From VFZS01 sp964353255 (GTDB taxonomy: Bacteria; Acidobacteriota; Terriglobia; Bryobacterales; Bryobacteraceae), in contig CAYGVJ010000062.1 in assembly GCA_964353255.1 (NCBI GenBank), forward strand, positions 1-31,234: 31,234 nt of DNA. The letters are read 5' to 3'. Below are positions 5,967 through 16,600 of this stretch, one piece after another (positions within the stretch are counted from its first letter, which is position 1; each line of letters opens with the position of its first letter). A program made the position numbers and the translations under genes. Below the pieces are notes generated by a model. The model was not told the origin of the DNA. It ran no database searches and saw only the letters and a list, made by a program, of their open reading frames with translations.

Positions 5967-7316
5967 GTGCTAACACGCCGCACGTTTGTTGGATCAGCCG
6001 CCGCGTCCTTCGCGCTACCAGGTGCGGCGCAGCGGCCGAACCTTCTGCTGATCCTCACGGACCAGCAGAGCCACAGCGCACTCTCCTGCACAGGCAATCC
6101 CTGGCTCAAGACTCCGGCGATGGATTCTCTGGCAGCAAGCGGTGTCCGCTTCGCAGAGACGATTTGCCCTTATCCGGTCTGCTCGCCTTCGCGCAGCAGC
6201 GTGTTCACCGGCCGCATGCCGCATGAGACCGGCGTACGGAGCAATCAACAGGCAATTGTCGCCGGGATGCCAACCATGGGCGAGATTTTTCGTGACGCCG
6301 GCTACCAGACCGTGTACGGCGGCAAGTGGCATCTGCCCAAATCGTTCGACGGCATGACCGCGTTCGACAAGCTTATCGGCGGCTCCAGTCAGGGCGGCGA
6401 TATGGACGCCCCGCTGGCTTCCACTTGCGCGCAGTGGCTGCGCGGCAACCCGAGAGATCCGTTCCTGATGGTGGCGTCGTTCATGAATCCGCACGATATC
6501 TGCGAGTGGATTCGCCAGCATCCCGGCACGCACGACTACCCCGACATCGACCGCTATCCCCCGGCTCCGGGAAACATGGCGCTGGATCCGAACGAGCCCG
6601 AGTTCATCCAGTATCACCGGAATTCCGGACACGACAGGATGTCGGAAGGCGTGGGCATTGCCGCTCTCTGGCGACGGGACGACGTGCGTAGGTATCTGCA
6701 CGATTATTACCGGCTGGTGGAAGACGTAGACCGGCAGATTGGCGTGCTGCTGGCAGCGCTGCGGGAGACGAAGCTGGACCGGAAGACGATCGTCCTGCTC
6801 ACCGCTGATCACGGCGAAGGGATGGGCGCGCATCGCTGGGTTCAGAAGGCCTCGTTCTACGAAGAATCCGTGCGCGTGCCGCTGATTGTCAGCGGGCCGG
6901 GCATCCCGCGCCGGGCCGCCGTCGAGCGTCACAGCCTGGCCTCCCTGATCGACGTCTTGCCGACGTTCTGCGACTATGCGGGCATCGCTGCGCCGAAGGA
7001 CGTCCGCGGCACGAGTTTGCGTCCTGCTTTGGAAGGTAGTCCGCTGTCACGCAAGTTCGCCGTCTCTGAACTGCGCTGCGGCGATGAAACACGCGAGGGC
7101 CGCATGCTGCGCACTGCCCGGCACAAGTACGTCGTTTTCAACGGAGGCGCGCGACCGGAACAGTTGTTCGATCTGACGGTCGATCCGGGCGAAACGCAGA
7201 ACCTCGCACTGAGCACGGCTGCCGAGCCAATTCTCCGCCAACATCGGGATCTGCTGCGCGGGTGGATAACGGAGACGCACGACGATTTTCTTCCACCAAT
7301 CAAGGACCACGCATGA
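5967..7316 (+). CDS. Tat-exported sulfatase (Cys-type)
   Basis: This alkaline-phosphatase-superfamily sulfatase has 449 residues from a GTG start with AAGGAG 6 nt upstream. MLTRRTFVGSAAAS is a twin-arginine signal. The mature part opens RPNLLLILTDQQ (first metal-binding aspartate) and holds the maturation motif CSPSR at Cys72, the residue converted to formylglycine. GGKWHLP supplies the active-site Lys/His, and TADHGEGMGAH the later metal ligands. It should remove sulfate esters from sugars or similar substrates in the periplasm. Its stop overlaps the start of the next sulfatase by 4 nt (ATGA), so the two are coupled. Which sulfated glycan it cuts cannot be read from sequence. Confidence 0.92.
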   Translation: MLTRRTFVGSAAASFALPGAAQRPNLLLILTDQQSHSALSCTGNPWLKTPAMDSLAASGVRFAETICPYPVCSPSRSSVFTGRMPHETGVRSNQQAIVAGMPTMGEIFRDAGYQTVYGGKWHLPKSFDGMTAFDKLIGGSSQGGDMDAPLASTCAQWLRGNPRDPFLMVASFMNPHDICEWIRQHPGTHDYPDIDRYPPAPGNMALDPNEPEFIQYHRNSGHDRMSEGVGIAALWRRDDVRRYLHDYYRLVEDVDRQIGVLLAALRETKLDRKTIVLLTADHGEGMGAHRWVQKASFYEESVRVPLIVSGPGIPRRAAVERHSLASLIDVLPTFCDYAGIAAPKDVRGTSLRPALEGSPLSRKFAVSELRCGDETREGRMLRTARHKYVVFNGGARPEQLFDLTVDPGETQNLALSTAAEPILRQHRDLLRGWITETHDDFLPPIKDHA

Positions 7317-8809
7317 ACACAACCACAGAAATGCTCTCCGTGCTCGGCACGCAGCTTACCCGGCGGAGCTGCATCCTTAAAGGCCTGACGGCGCTTGGCG
7401 GACTCTACCTGCGCTCCGCCGGCGCCGCGCCTCAGAAACCCAACGTTCTCTTTATCGCGGTGGACGATTTGCGGCCGGAACTCGCCTGTTACGGACGCGG
7501 CTACATCAAGAGCCCCAACATCGACCGCCTTGCCCGGCAGGGCATGACCTTCGATCGCGCCTACTGCCAGCAGGCGGTCTGTTCGCCTTCCCGGTCGAGC
7601 CTGCTCACCGGCACGCGGCCCGACACAACTAAGGTGTGGGACCTGGTCACCCACTTCCGCGACGCCCTGCCCGATGTGGTGACGCTGCCGCAACTCTTCA
7701 AGCAAGGTGGCTACTTCGTGCAGGGCATGGGGAAGATCTATCACCCGGGTTACGACGATCCGCCGTCGTGGTCGGTGCCGTGGCAAACGCGCAATGCCCC
7801 GACCTACGCGCTCCTCAAAACCCCTGGAGTAAAGGATGAGGACAACCCCAAAAAGAAACCAGGGCCGCCATTTGAATCGGCCGACGTCCCGGATAACTTC
7901 TATCAAGACGGCATGGTGGCTGATCTGGCGGTCAGCACCTTGCGCGAGCTGAGCAAGAAGCCCGAGCCGTTCTTCTTCGCCGTCGGTTTCGCCAAGCCGC
8001 ACCTGCCGTTCGTCTCTCCGAAGAAATACTGGGATCTCTACGATCCGGCGCAAATCAAGCTCGCGCCCAATCCGTTTCACCCCAAGGACGCGCCCGAATA
8101 CGCGCTCGCCAATAGCAACGAATTGCGCAACTATGTTGGAATGCCCGCCGAAGGTCCCATCCCCGACAACGTGGCCCGGCAACTCAAGCACGGCTATTAC
8201 GCCGCGGTCAGCTATACGGATACACAAATCGGCAAGATGCTCGACGAACTTGACCGGCTTGGCTTGCGGGAAAACACCATCATCGTCCTGTGGGGCGACC
8301 ACGGCTGGAAACTCGGCGAGCACGGAGAGTGGTGCAAACACAGTAACGTGGAAAACGACACCAACGCCCCGCTCATCGTCGCCGTGCCGGGCATGAAAAA
8401 TGCCGGCACCCACACTGACGCGCTGGTAGAGTTCGTAGACGTTTATCCCACTCTGTCGGAACTGGCGGGGCTGCCGCTGCCGGGTCATTTGGAGGGCACC
8501 AGCCTCAAGCCGCTGCTCGACGATCCCAAACGTTCCTGGAAGCGGGCGGCGTTCAGCCAGTACCCGCGTGGCCAGCGGTTGATGGGCTACTCCATGCGCA
8601 CGGATCGCTATCGTTTCACCGTCTGGGTTGGCCGCCAGGACCACTCCCACGTGGACGCGATTGAACTCTACGATCACCAGGCCGATCCGCAGGAGAACAC
8701 GAACATCGCCAAACTGCCGGAGAACGCGGAACTCGTCAATCGCCTGATGGAACAGTGGCGTCAGGGTTGGCGGGGCGCGAAGCCGCCCGCCGCCCGCGAA
8801 CCAGCATAA
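7313..8809 (+). CDS. Tat-exported sulfatase, iduronate-2-sulfatase-like
   Basis: The protein has 498 residues. I chose the ATG at 7313, which overlaps the previous stop codon, over an upstream in-frame start. The N-terminus carries LTRRSCILKGLTALGG, a Tat signal placed about 15 residues in. PNVLFIAVDDLRPELACYG is the typical first metal-site block of the iduronate-2-sulfatase group. CSPSR has its formylglycine-forming cysteine at residue 90; GMGKIYHPG and WGDHGWKLGEHGEW are further family marks. Members desulfate uronic-acid-containing glycans or related sulfated polysaccharides. Coupled translation with the preceding sulfatase suggests joint action on one substrate. No formylglycine-generating enzyme or anSME is in the window, so maturation relies on a gene elsewhere. 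Confidence 0.92.
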   Translation: MNTTTEMLSVLGTQLTRRSCILKGLTALGGLYLRSAGAAPQKPNVLFIAVDDLRPELACYGRGYIKSPNIDRLARQGMTFDRAYCQQAVCSPSRSSLLTGTRPDTTKVWDLVTHFRDALPDVVTLPQLFKQGGYFVQGMGKIYHPGYDDPPSWSVPWQTRNAPTYALLKTPGVKDEDNPKKKPGPPFESADVPDNFYQDGMVADLAVSTLRELSKKPEPFFFAVGFAKPHLPFVSPKKYWDLYDPAQIKLAPNPFHPKDAPEYALANSNELRNYVGMPAEGPIPDNVARQLKHGYYAAVSYTDTQIGKMLDELDRLGLRENTIIVLWGDHGWKLGEHGEWCKHSNVENDTNAPLIVAVPGMKNAGTHTDALVEFVDVYPTLSELAGLPLPGHLEGTSLKPLLDDPKRSWKRAAFSQYPRGQRLMGYSMRTDRYRFTVWVGRQDHSHVDAIELYDHQADPQENTNIAKLPENAELVNRLMEQWRQGWRGAKPPAAREPA

Positions 8810-8947
8810 GCCAATGATTACCAGACCGAATCGTCCCTTCCACAAATGCAGAACGAGCATGATCCAACGAGTTGCGTCCTTACTCTTGGGCGCCGCGGCC
8901 AGGTGACCACAACGGACATCACGGGCTCACCCGCCGGCGGCGCCCGC

Positions 8948-9769
8948 ATGTTAGCTGTATTTAGCTTACTGGCGACGGTTGCGCTCTACGGCATCGCGGC
9001 CGTCGCCCAGGAGACGCGCGGGACCCTACATGGCCGAGTGCTCGATCCCTCGGGCGCGGCGGTGGCGGGCATCCCGGTTGTGGTGGAAAACGTAGACATG
9101 AACACCGCTGCACACCTCACAACCAATCAGACGGGATACTACGAAGCGACCCTCCTGCTGCCAGGCAGCTACCGCGTGAGCGCGGAGGCTGCCGGCTTCA
9201 AGAAGACGGTGCGCAGCGGGCTCGTGCTGCCGATGGGGGCCTCGCTCGATATCGACCTGGTTCTCGAAGTGGGCGGGGTCTCCGAAACCGTGTCCGTGAC
9301 GGCGCAGGCCTCGGTGTTGGAAACCTCCGCCGTCTCCTCCGGGCGCGTGCTGGAAAACCGCAGCGTGATGGACCTGCCCACCATCGCGAATAACACGATG
9401 GTGCTGGTGAAGATGTCGCCCGGCCTTTTCAGCGGCGGCGTCAACGATTACCTGGGACCGCATTCCATCGTTCTGATGGCCCGCTGCATTGCGGCGAACG
9501 ACGGGTTTGACACCACCAGGCTTTACCGAGAAAGTTGGCTACGTCATCGGAACCTCGCGGGAGTGGACTACCAGAAAAAGGACAGCCGCTATGTTGAGGG
9601 AGTGGAGACTCTCATCAAGACGAATGAGTTCAGCCTGTGTGTAGACAAAACTGTATCACTGCCTGAAATCAATGGTTTGCGAGCGCGCCTGTCTTCCGCA
9701 AATATTCCATCCGCTGCCGACTTGAGCATTGACATCAGCATTGCGGCGTGCACAACCCAAGCGTTATGA
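8948..9769 (+). pseudogene. Truncated TonB-dependent receptor fused to an unrelated tail
   Basis: The first 175 or so residues match the opening of the two complete receptors nearby: signal peptide (MLAVFSLLATVALYGIAAVAQ), carboxypeptidase-regulatory-like beta-sandwich (TLHGRVLDPSGAAVAGIPV..., GSYRVSAEAAGFKKTV), and the start of the plug (VLENRSVMDLPTIANNTMVLVKMSPGLFSG). The beta-barrel is missing. From about 9466 the frame continues for about 100 residues of unrelated sequence (RESWLRHRNLAGVDYQKK, NGLRARLSSANIPSAAD) that I do not recognise and that has visibly lower GC. The start at 8948 is picked for its signal peptide; an in-frame ATG at 8846 adds 34 polar residues. It cannot form a transport channel. 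It could be a decayed gene or a secreted chimera. Confidence 0.66.
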
Positions 9770-9789
9770 TTTTCACAGGGGGTCCACGT

Positions 9790-12700
9790 ATGCTGTCCCG
9801 GTATCGTCCATTTGTTCTGCTCCCCTTGCTTCTGAGTGCGGCTCTGCCCGTCCTGGCGCAAGATGCCCGCGGCTCGATCGGCGGGCGGGTCCTGGACGCG
9901 CAGGACTCACTGATTGTCGGCGCCCGCGTGACGGCCACCAATCAGGCCACCGGAGTCGCCGCCTCCGCCACCACCAACGAAGCCGGCACGTTCCGGTTGC
10001 CCTTCCTCCTGCCCGGCAAGTACCGGGTGACGGCGGAAATGAGCGGGTTCCGCACTTACGCGCAGAGCGATCTCGAATTGCGTGTCACCGACTCGCTCGA
10101 CCTGCGGATCCGCCTGGAGGTGGGCAGCGTGACCGAGGCCATCGAGGTGAAGGGCGGCACGCCGCTGCTGGAAACCGCCAACAGTTCGCTCGGCCAGGTC
10201 ATGGACAGCAAGCGCCTGGAAGATCTGCCGTCGCGCGGCGGCAATCCGCTCGAATTGGAGCGGCTGGCGCCGGGCGTCGCCAACATGGCCAACCTGCGCA
10301 CCCAGCGAACGTCGTCTCCCGGTTCGGCGTCGAACATTACGGTGAACGGCACGGGTGTGTTTCAGACGCAGTTCAACATCGACGGCGTCAGCAATAGCAC
10401 CAACGACCAGGGGCGTGGTTACGCGCGCGTGGCGTTCTCTCCGCCGGCAAGCGCGGTCGCCGAGTTCAAAATGCAGTCGAACCCCTACGATGCGACCGTG
10501 GGGCACGTGTTCGGGCCCGTGATCAACATCAGCTCCAGGGGTGGATCCAACGAGCTGCACGGCAGCCTGTACTACTTTGCCAAGAACAGCGCCTTCGACG
10601 CGATGAACTTCTTCGACAACAAGGCCGGATTGAGCAAGGTGGTCTACCAGGATCATCGCTACGGCCTGGCGGTCGGCGGGCCGGTGATGGTTCCGCGACT
10701 GTACAACGGCCGCAACAAGACATTCTTTTTCTACTCTTGGGAAGAGAGCCGATTCCTCCAACCGGCCACCACCAACCAGACCAGCACGGTGCCGACGCCG
10801 GCCGAGCGCGAAGGCGATTTCTCGGCATTGCTGAAGCTGGGCTCCGCATACCAGGTCTACAACCCGTTCACGACCAGGCCCGCGTCCTCTGCCGGACGCT
10901 ATCAGCGGGATCCCTTCGCCGGCAATGTGATTCCGAAGAGCCTGCTCGCGCCGATCGGGCAGAACCTGGTCAACATCTACCCGCTGCCCAATCAACCTGC
11001 CCTCGCCGACGGGCGCAACAACTATTACTTCGCCGATTTGCGCAGCCAGAACTTCAACTCGAACATGGCGCGCGTGGACCATGCGTTCAGCCAAAACCAC
11101 AGGATATTTGTCCGCTTGAATCGCTACTTCTATGGGAACTCGAAGGACCTGATGGGGGTTCCGGCGACGCGGGAGTATTTCAACCAGTTTAACCGCGGGA
11201 TCGCGCTCGATGACGTATTGGTGCTGGGTCCCGCCTGGGTCTTGAACGTACGCTATGGACTGGTCCACGCCCGTTTCCCAGAGAGCCGGGCGACGCAGGG
11301 CACGGACCTGGGCAAGCTGGGTTTCTCGCCCGCGCTGGTCAGCCTCATCGATCCCAAGCTGGCCACCGTCCCACGCATGGCGCTCGGGGGCTTCACCACG
11401 CTTTCGAACTGGGCTGACGGCGACGGCGCCACTACCGCACTGACCCACAACTGGGTGGCGGACATGAGCACGCTGAAGGGCGGGCACTCCATCCGGTTCG
11501 GCGCTGATTTCCGCCTGTTCCGCGCCTTCGCCAATCGCTATGCGCCCAGCCTCTCGCCCGACTTCAGTTTCCCCAACAACTACACGCGCGGGCCGCTGGA
11601 CAATGCCGCCGCCGCGTCGATCGGGCAGGAACTCGCCGCCCTGCTGGTGGGCATCCCCGGCGGCAACATGACCAGGACCGCCAGCTACGCCGGCCAGAAC
11701 ACCTACTTCGGACTCTACTTCCAGGACGATTACAAACTGAGCCGGAAGCTGAGCCTCAATCTGGGCCTGCGCTACGAGATGGAGTATCCTCTGACCGATC
11801 GCTATGACCGGCTGGTGGCGAGTTATGACTTCGCCTCCGCCAGTCCGGTGGAAGCTGCCGCGCGCACCGCCTACGCCAAGAATCCGATCGCGGAACTGCC
11901 TCCGGCGCAGTTCTCCGCCAGGGGCGGGTTGACGTTCGTGGACGCGAATCAACGCAGTCCCTACAACCGCAATCGCGGACACTTCCTGCCGCGCATCGGC
12001 CTGGCTTACCAGGCCACGCCAAAGACAGTGGTGCGCGCCGGCTACGGCATCTACTTCGACTCCTTGGGCGTGGACACCTACATCCCCGTGCAGACCGGTT
12101 TCTCGCAACAGACTCCCATTCAGGCGTCGCTCGACAACGGACAGAACTACATTGCCAGGGTCGCCGATCCGCTGCCCAACGGCCTGCTCCCGCCGCTGGG
12201 CGCCAAAGGCGGGCTCGGCACCAACCTCGGTCAGGCCATCAGCTACGTGGATCCCAATTTGAGTCAGCCCTACTCGCAGCGCTGGTCGCTGGGCGTGCAA
12301 CGGTTCCTGCCCGGGCAGTTTCTCATCGACGCCAGTTATGTCGCCAGCCGGGGCACCCGTCTGGCCGTAGCCAGGAACATCAACAACACGCCGGCGCAGT
12401 ACCTGAGCAGGTCCCCGCTGCGAGACCAGGCGACCATCGACTCTCTCACCCAGACCTCCCCCAATCCGTTCTCCGGGCTCAACTCGGTGTACGCTACCTC
12501 GATTTCGCGAGCCAACCTGCTGCGGCCGTATCCCCAATTCGGCGACATCACGGTGACGCAGCCCAGCGGCTACTCGTGGTATCACTCGCTGCAAGTGCGC
12601 GGCGAGAAGCGCTTTTCCAAGGGCTACACGCTGCAGGTGGGATACACGTTTTCCAAGTACATGCAGGCCACCGAATTCATCAGCCCATCTGCCCCCGCGC

Positions 12701-13260
12701 CGTATCGCAGCCTCTCCGATCTCGACCGGCCGCACCTGTTCACGGCAAGCGGGGTCTATGAGCTGCCGTTCGGGCGCGGGCGGCAATTCGGAGCGGCCAT
12801 GGCCAAGCCGCTGGCCTTCGCCTTGAGTGGCTGGCAGTTGAACGGGACCCTGGTGCGGCAAGCGGGCGCGCCGCTGAACTTCGGCAACATTATCTTCATC
12901 GGCGACATTCACAACATTCCGCTGCCCAAGGGTCAGCGCTCGCCGGACCGATGGTTCAACACGGATGCCGGTTTCGAAAGGAACTCGAAGAACCAGTTGG
13001 CCAACAATTTCCGCGCCTTCCCGCTGCGGTTCGGCGGCGTCCGCGGCGACGGACAGGCGACGTGGAATTTTTCGCTCTCCAAGGACTTCACGATTTGGGA
13101 GCGGCTCACCGCGCAGTTCCGAGCCGAGACGTACAACGTCATGAATCACCCCAGCTTTGCCGATCCCAACATGTCGGTCACCAACTCGTCATTCGGCATG
13201 GTGACCCAGGCGGCCTCGGAGCCGCGCAGTTGGCAGTTCGTGCTGAAGCTGAAGTTTTGA
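9790..13260 (+). CDS. TonB-dependent receptor, Oar-like, with carboxypeptidase-regulatory-like domain
   Basis: This is an outer-membrane protein of 1156 residues. The ATG at 9790 follows an AGGGGG site and gives a clean signal peptide (MLSRYRPFVLLPLLLSAALP..., cleavage near LAQ at 24). Residues about 25-110 form a carboxypeptidase-regulatory-like sandwich. Residues about 125-240 form the plug (MDSKRLEDLPSRGGNPLELERLAPGV, FNIDGVSN, AVAEFKMQSNPYDA, NISSRGGSNELHG). The remainder is a beta-barrel with repeated aromatic strands, and it ends WQFVLKLKF with the terminal Phe used by the BAM machinery. Such proteins are abundant in Solibacter-type acidobacteria and are thought to import glycans or oligomers with TonB energy. 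Neighbouring sulfatases suggest a sulfated carbohydrate as ligand; that is inference. Confidence 0.92.
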   Translation: MLSRYRPFVLLPLLLSAALPVLAQDARGSIGGRVLDAQDSLIVGARVTATNQATGVAASATTNEAGTFRLPFLLPGKYRVTAEMSGFRTYAQSDLELRVTDSLDLRIRLEVGSVTEAIEVKGGTPLLETANSSLGQVMDSKRLEDLPSRGGNPLELERLAPGVANMANLRTQRTSSPGSASNITVNGTGVFQTQFNIDGVSNSTNDQGRGYARVAFSPPASAVAEFKMQSNPYDATVGHVFGPVINISSRGGSNELHGSLYYFAKNSAFDAMNFFDNKAGLSKVVYQDHRYGLAVGGPVMVPRLYNGRNKTFFFYSWEESRFLQPATTNQTSTVPTPAEREGDFSALLKLGSAYQVYNPFTTRPASSAGRYQRDPFAGNVIPKSLLAPIGQNLVNIYPLPNQPALADGRNNYYFADLRSQNFNSNMARVDHAFSQNHRIFVRLNRYFYGNSKDLMGVPATREYFNQFNRGIALDDVLVLGPAWVLNVRYGLVHARFPESRATQGTDLGKLGFSPALVSLIDPKLATVPRMALGGFTTLSNWADGDGATTALTHNWVADMSTLKGGHSIRFGADFRLFRAFANRYAPSLSPDFSFPNNYTRGPLDNAAAASIGQELAALLVGIPGGNMTRTASYAGQNTYFGLYFQDDYKLSRKLSLNLGLRYEMEYPLTDRYDRLVASYDFASASPVEAAARTAYAKNPIAELPPAQFSARGGLTFVDANQRSPYNRNRGHFLPRIGLAYQATPKTVVRAGYGIYFDSLGVDTYIPVQTGFSQQTPIQASLDNGQNYIARVADPLPNGLLPPLGAKGGLGTNLGQAISYVDPNLSQPYSQRWSLGVQRFLPGQFLIDASYVASRGTRLAVARNINNTPAQYLSRSPLRDQATIDSLTQTSPNPFSGLNSVYATSISRANLLRPYPQFGDITVTQPSGYSWYHSLQVRGEKRFSKGYTLQVGYTFSKYMQATEFISPSAPAPYRSLSDLDRPHLFTASGVYELPFGRGRQFGAAMAKPLAFALSGWQLNGTLVRQAGAPLNFGNIIFIGDIHNIPLPKGQRSPDRWFNTDAGFERNSKNQLANNFRAFPLRFGGVRGDGQATWNFSLSKDFTIWERLTAQFRAETYNVMNHPSFADPNMSVTNSSFGMVTQAASEPRSWQFVLKLKF

Positions 13261-13269
13261 ACGGATAGC

Positions 13270-13588
13270 ATGCCCACTAGACGAGAGTTGCTAGGCGGGG
13301 CCTGCGCGGCTTTCATCTCCGGCCGCGTCCGGGCGGAAGATCAGAAGGGTTTGAAGAAACCCGTTGAGTTCCGGCCGTACCGCCCGGGTAAATCGCTTTG
13401 CCCCATCACCCGTATCAGGCCGGATGATGGTTTCTACATTCACACCTTCTTCGATGTCTGCCCTTGGAGCCCCTCTCAACGCTACCTCGCCTGCCTCCGC
13501 ATTCCCACGCAGGACCGGCCGCCCGAGTGGCGCTCCCGACGGCAGACGGCAGTTGTTCATCGCCGACCTGGGAAAGCTGCTGGTGTGA
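13270..13588 (+). pseudogene. Broken Tat-signal gene (5' fragment, frameshifted)
   Basis: Translation begins MPTRRELLGGACAAFISGR, a twin-arginine signal, then FRPYRPGKSLCPITRIRPDD and a propeller-like phrase, HTFFDVCPWSPSQRYLACLRIP. Near 13515 the natural frame seems lost: the +1 frame gives GAPDGRRQLFIADLGKLLV and then TGA at 13586. This looks like the first 100 or so residues of a longer secreted protein, possibly a beta-propeller lyase or sugar-binding protein, that lost its remainder. It lies 9 nt after the receptor stop, as a third-party gene in the locus would. Its last 108 bp are repeated at 18402. Product identity is uncertain; the broken state is fairly clear. Confidence 0.55.
13476..13583 (+). 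repeat. Duplicated gene fragment, copy 1 of 2
   Basis: About 108 bp, starting TCAACGCTACCT, match 18402-18510 with 3 substitutions in the first 92 bp; after that the match loosens and one indel appears. In this copy the sequence is the 3' part of the broken Tat-signal gene. It ends about 90 bp before the start of the second large receptor gene. Confidence 0.85.
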
Positions 13589-13675
13589 GTATGCCCGGTC
13601 AAACATCTTTCCGCGACGCCGGCCGCGCGACACGAAACGAAGATTCAGCAATACATGCTTCAAGGAGGTATTAGA

Positions 13676-16600
13676 ATGCGTAGTTGTTTTGCTGGGGCCG
13701 TCCTGATCGGACTTGGCCTGTCGTTCGCAATGTGGGCGCAGACTCCTGCCGCCTCAGTCACTGGACGGGTCACGGATGCTTCGAAATCGGGAGTGTCGCA
13801 GGCCACGGTCCGCATCCGGAGCATCACTACGGGAGAGGCGCGGCAGGTTGAATCCGGCATCGGCGGTGAGTTCACGATCACGAACCTGGCACCGGACCAG
13901 TACGAGCTGTTCGTGGAAAAAAGTGGATTCCGCAGCCTGCACGAGACCAATATAGTGCTGCAGGTGGACCAGACCGCCCGGTTCGAACTGCAACTCGAAG
14001 TGGGCGCGGTCACGCAGACGCTTGAAGTCACCGCCAGCGTGCCGTTGCTCAATACCGAGAACGCCACCAAGGGCGATGTGGTCATCACGCAGGAGATCTC
14101 CGAGATGCCCCTCAACGGGCGGTCTTTCTCGGACCTGGCCTACCTGGTGCCGAGTGTGGAACCATCGGCCCAAGGCGGAGACGGGTCGGGTTTCAACATC
14201 GGCGGCGCACGCGCCGACCAGACCAATTTCGTGATCGATGGTTTCCAGAGCCGGAACTCGCGTGGCGGAGGGACGCAGGCATCCGCGAACCTCGACGCCA
14301 TCCAGGAGTTCAAAATGCAGACCACTGGCTATCCGGCCGAACAGGGCAGGCTGGCCGGCGGCGTCATGAACACGGTGCTCAAGACGGGAGGAAACACCCC
14401 GCACGGCACGCTGTTTGAGTTCCTCCGCAATGACTATGTGGATGCGCGCAACTTCTTCTCACAGTCCAATCCGCCGCTGCGGCGCAACCAGTTCGGGGCG
14501 ATGTTGAGCGGTCCGGTCTGGGTGCCGAAGGTATACAAGGGCCGCGACCGAACCTTCTTTCTGGTGAGTTGGGAGAGCTTCCGGCAGACCCAGGGGCAGA
14601 CCCGGCTGACCAGCGTTCCGACCGAACTGCAACGGGCGGGAGACTTCTCGCAGACGAAGGACGCCAAGGGGAATACGGTCCTGCTGCTGGACCCGTTCGC
14701 CTCGGGTTCCTGCACGGCCCAGGTGCAGACGGCATGCTTCCCCGGAAACCGCATCCCCCCCAGCCGCTTCGACCCGGCGGCGCAAAAACTGTTGGCCTAT
14801 TACCCCCGTCCCACGGGGCCGGGCCAGGGCAACAATTACCTGGCCACCGGGAGTGTTCAAAACCCCTGGGACGGCTTTGTTTTCAAGGTCGATCACCGCG
14901 CTTCCGACAAGGACAGTTTCTCATTCCGGTATATGCCCCGCTTTACCGATTCGACCGACCCGTTCGCGGGCGGCTCGAGTTCCGGCTTCGAACTCGGGAT
15001 CTTTGGAGAGAAGAGGTCGCAGAACACGCCGTTTCTGGGAATGTCGTACACGCGGGTGTTCACGCCCACGTTCCTGAATGAGTTCCGCATGGGCTTCTCC
15101 CGCTTCACGTCGCTGGCCTTGGGCACGTTTGCGGGGCAGGACATCGCGTCCAAGGTGGGCATCCCCGGCCTCACCACCAATCCGTCCGAAGTGGGTTTCC
15201 CGGTGGTCAAAATCACCGGCTACGCGTCCATGGGGGACCCGACCAAGGACCCGGAATCCCTCACCGAGAACGACTACCACTACTCCGACACCGTGACCTG
15301 GGTGAAGAGTAGGCATGTGGTCAAGTTCGGCGGGCAAGCGCTGCGCACGCAGATGTTCCAATCCGTCAACAACGCCATCCGCGGTAATTTCAACTTTCTC
15401 GGACGATGGACCAATGCGGCATACGCCGATGCCCTTCTGGGATTGATAGACAGTGTGAGCCGCCGCCTGGGTTCGACGCACACGTACCTGTTCAGCACCA
15501 ACGTGGGGGCGTTCGTTCAAGATGACTGGCGGGCGCGGCCGGACCTGACGGTGAACCTGGGCTTGCGCTATGAGTTGACCGGACCGCTGTCGGAGAAGTA
15601 CGGACACTGGGGCACTTTCAGCCCGGCGCTGGGCAAGTTCATTCTGTCCGACGACCGGTACGTGCCCAACCTGGCCGGCCTGACCGCGGCGGCGGGGCTC
15701 ACGGGGCAGGTCGGCGTGGCGCGCGACTTCGGTTTGCCCGAGTCGCTCAAGAAAACCAATTACGGCAACTTCGCGCCGCGCCTGGGTCTGGCCTGGAGAC
15801 CGGGCGGCGGCCTCCGCACCGTGATTCGCGGGGGATACGGCATCTTCTATGCCAGTTCGATGACCAACCGGATTCGCAATAGTCTGGGCAACGTGTTCCC
15901 ATTCGGCATTACCCAGCAGTTCAGCCGCGACACGAAAAACCCCAGGGCAGTGACGCTGAGCAGCCCATTCCCCGCAACGGGCGGCGCGCTTACCGGAGTC
16001 AGCGCGGTCGGGGGCATCGACTCGCAGGCGGCCAGCCCGTACAGCCAGAACTGGAACCTCACCATCGAGCACGAAATCCGGGGCGCCACTGCCGTCGAGG
16101 TCTCGTACGAGGGCTCCAAGGGGACCCATCTGGACCGGAGCTACGACGTCAATCAACCTCTGCGTGTACCCCAGGGCGTGTTGCCCGGCAGCACTTTGGG
16201 GCGCCCGTGGCCGGTCTTCGCCGGCATCAGTTACTTCCGCTTTGGCTCCAATTCCAGCTACCACGCAGGCATGGTCACCCTCAAGCGGAGATTCCGGAAC
16301 GGAATCTTCTACCGCGTGGGCTACACTTACGGCAAGTCGATCGACGACGCGTCGCAGAACGGGGCGGGGGCGAACGGCGGCTACATTGGCGCGCAAGATG
16401 CCCGGAACCTGCGCCTGGAACGCGGGCGCTCCGACTGGGACACGCGTCACTCCCTGAAGATGACGGTCTCGGCGGAATCGCCGTTCCGCCGGAACCGGCT
16501 GACGCGCGACTGGCAGATCGCCTTGACCGGGCGGATCAGCTCCGGTCAGCCCTTCACGCCGGTGGTCGCCAACTCGTCCATCGATCGGGGCGAAGCGGAT

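Noticed and set aside
6974..8860. Minus-strand open frame of 628 codons opposite the sulfatases
   Set aside because: The two sulfatases on the plus strand have intact motifs and signals. The opposite frame has none.
9907..13149. Very long minus-strand open frame (over 1000 codons) opposite the first receptor
   Set aside because: High-GC coding DNA often leaves the opposite strand open. The product is a low-complexity Arg/Val/Gly string with no domain, while the plus-strand receptor is full length.
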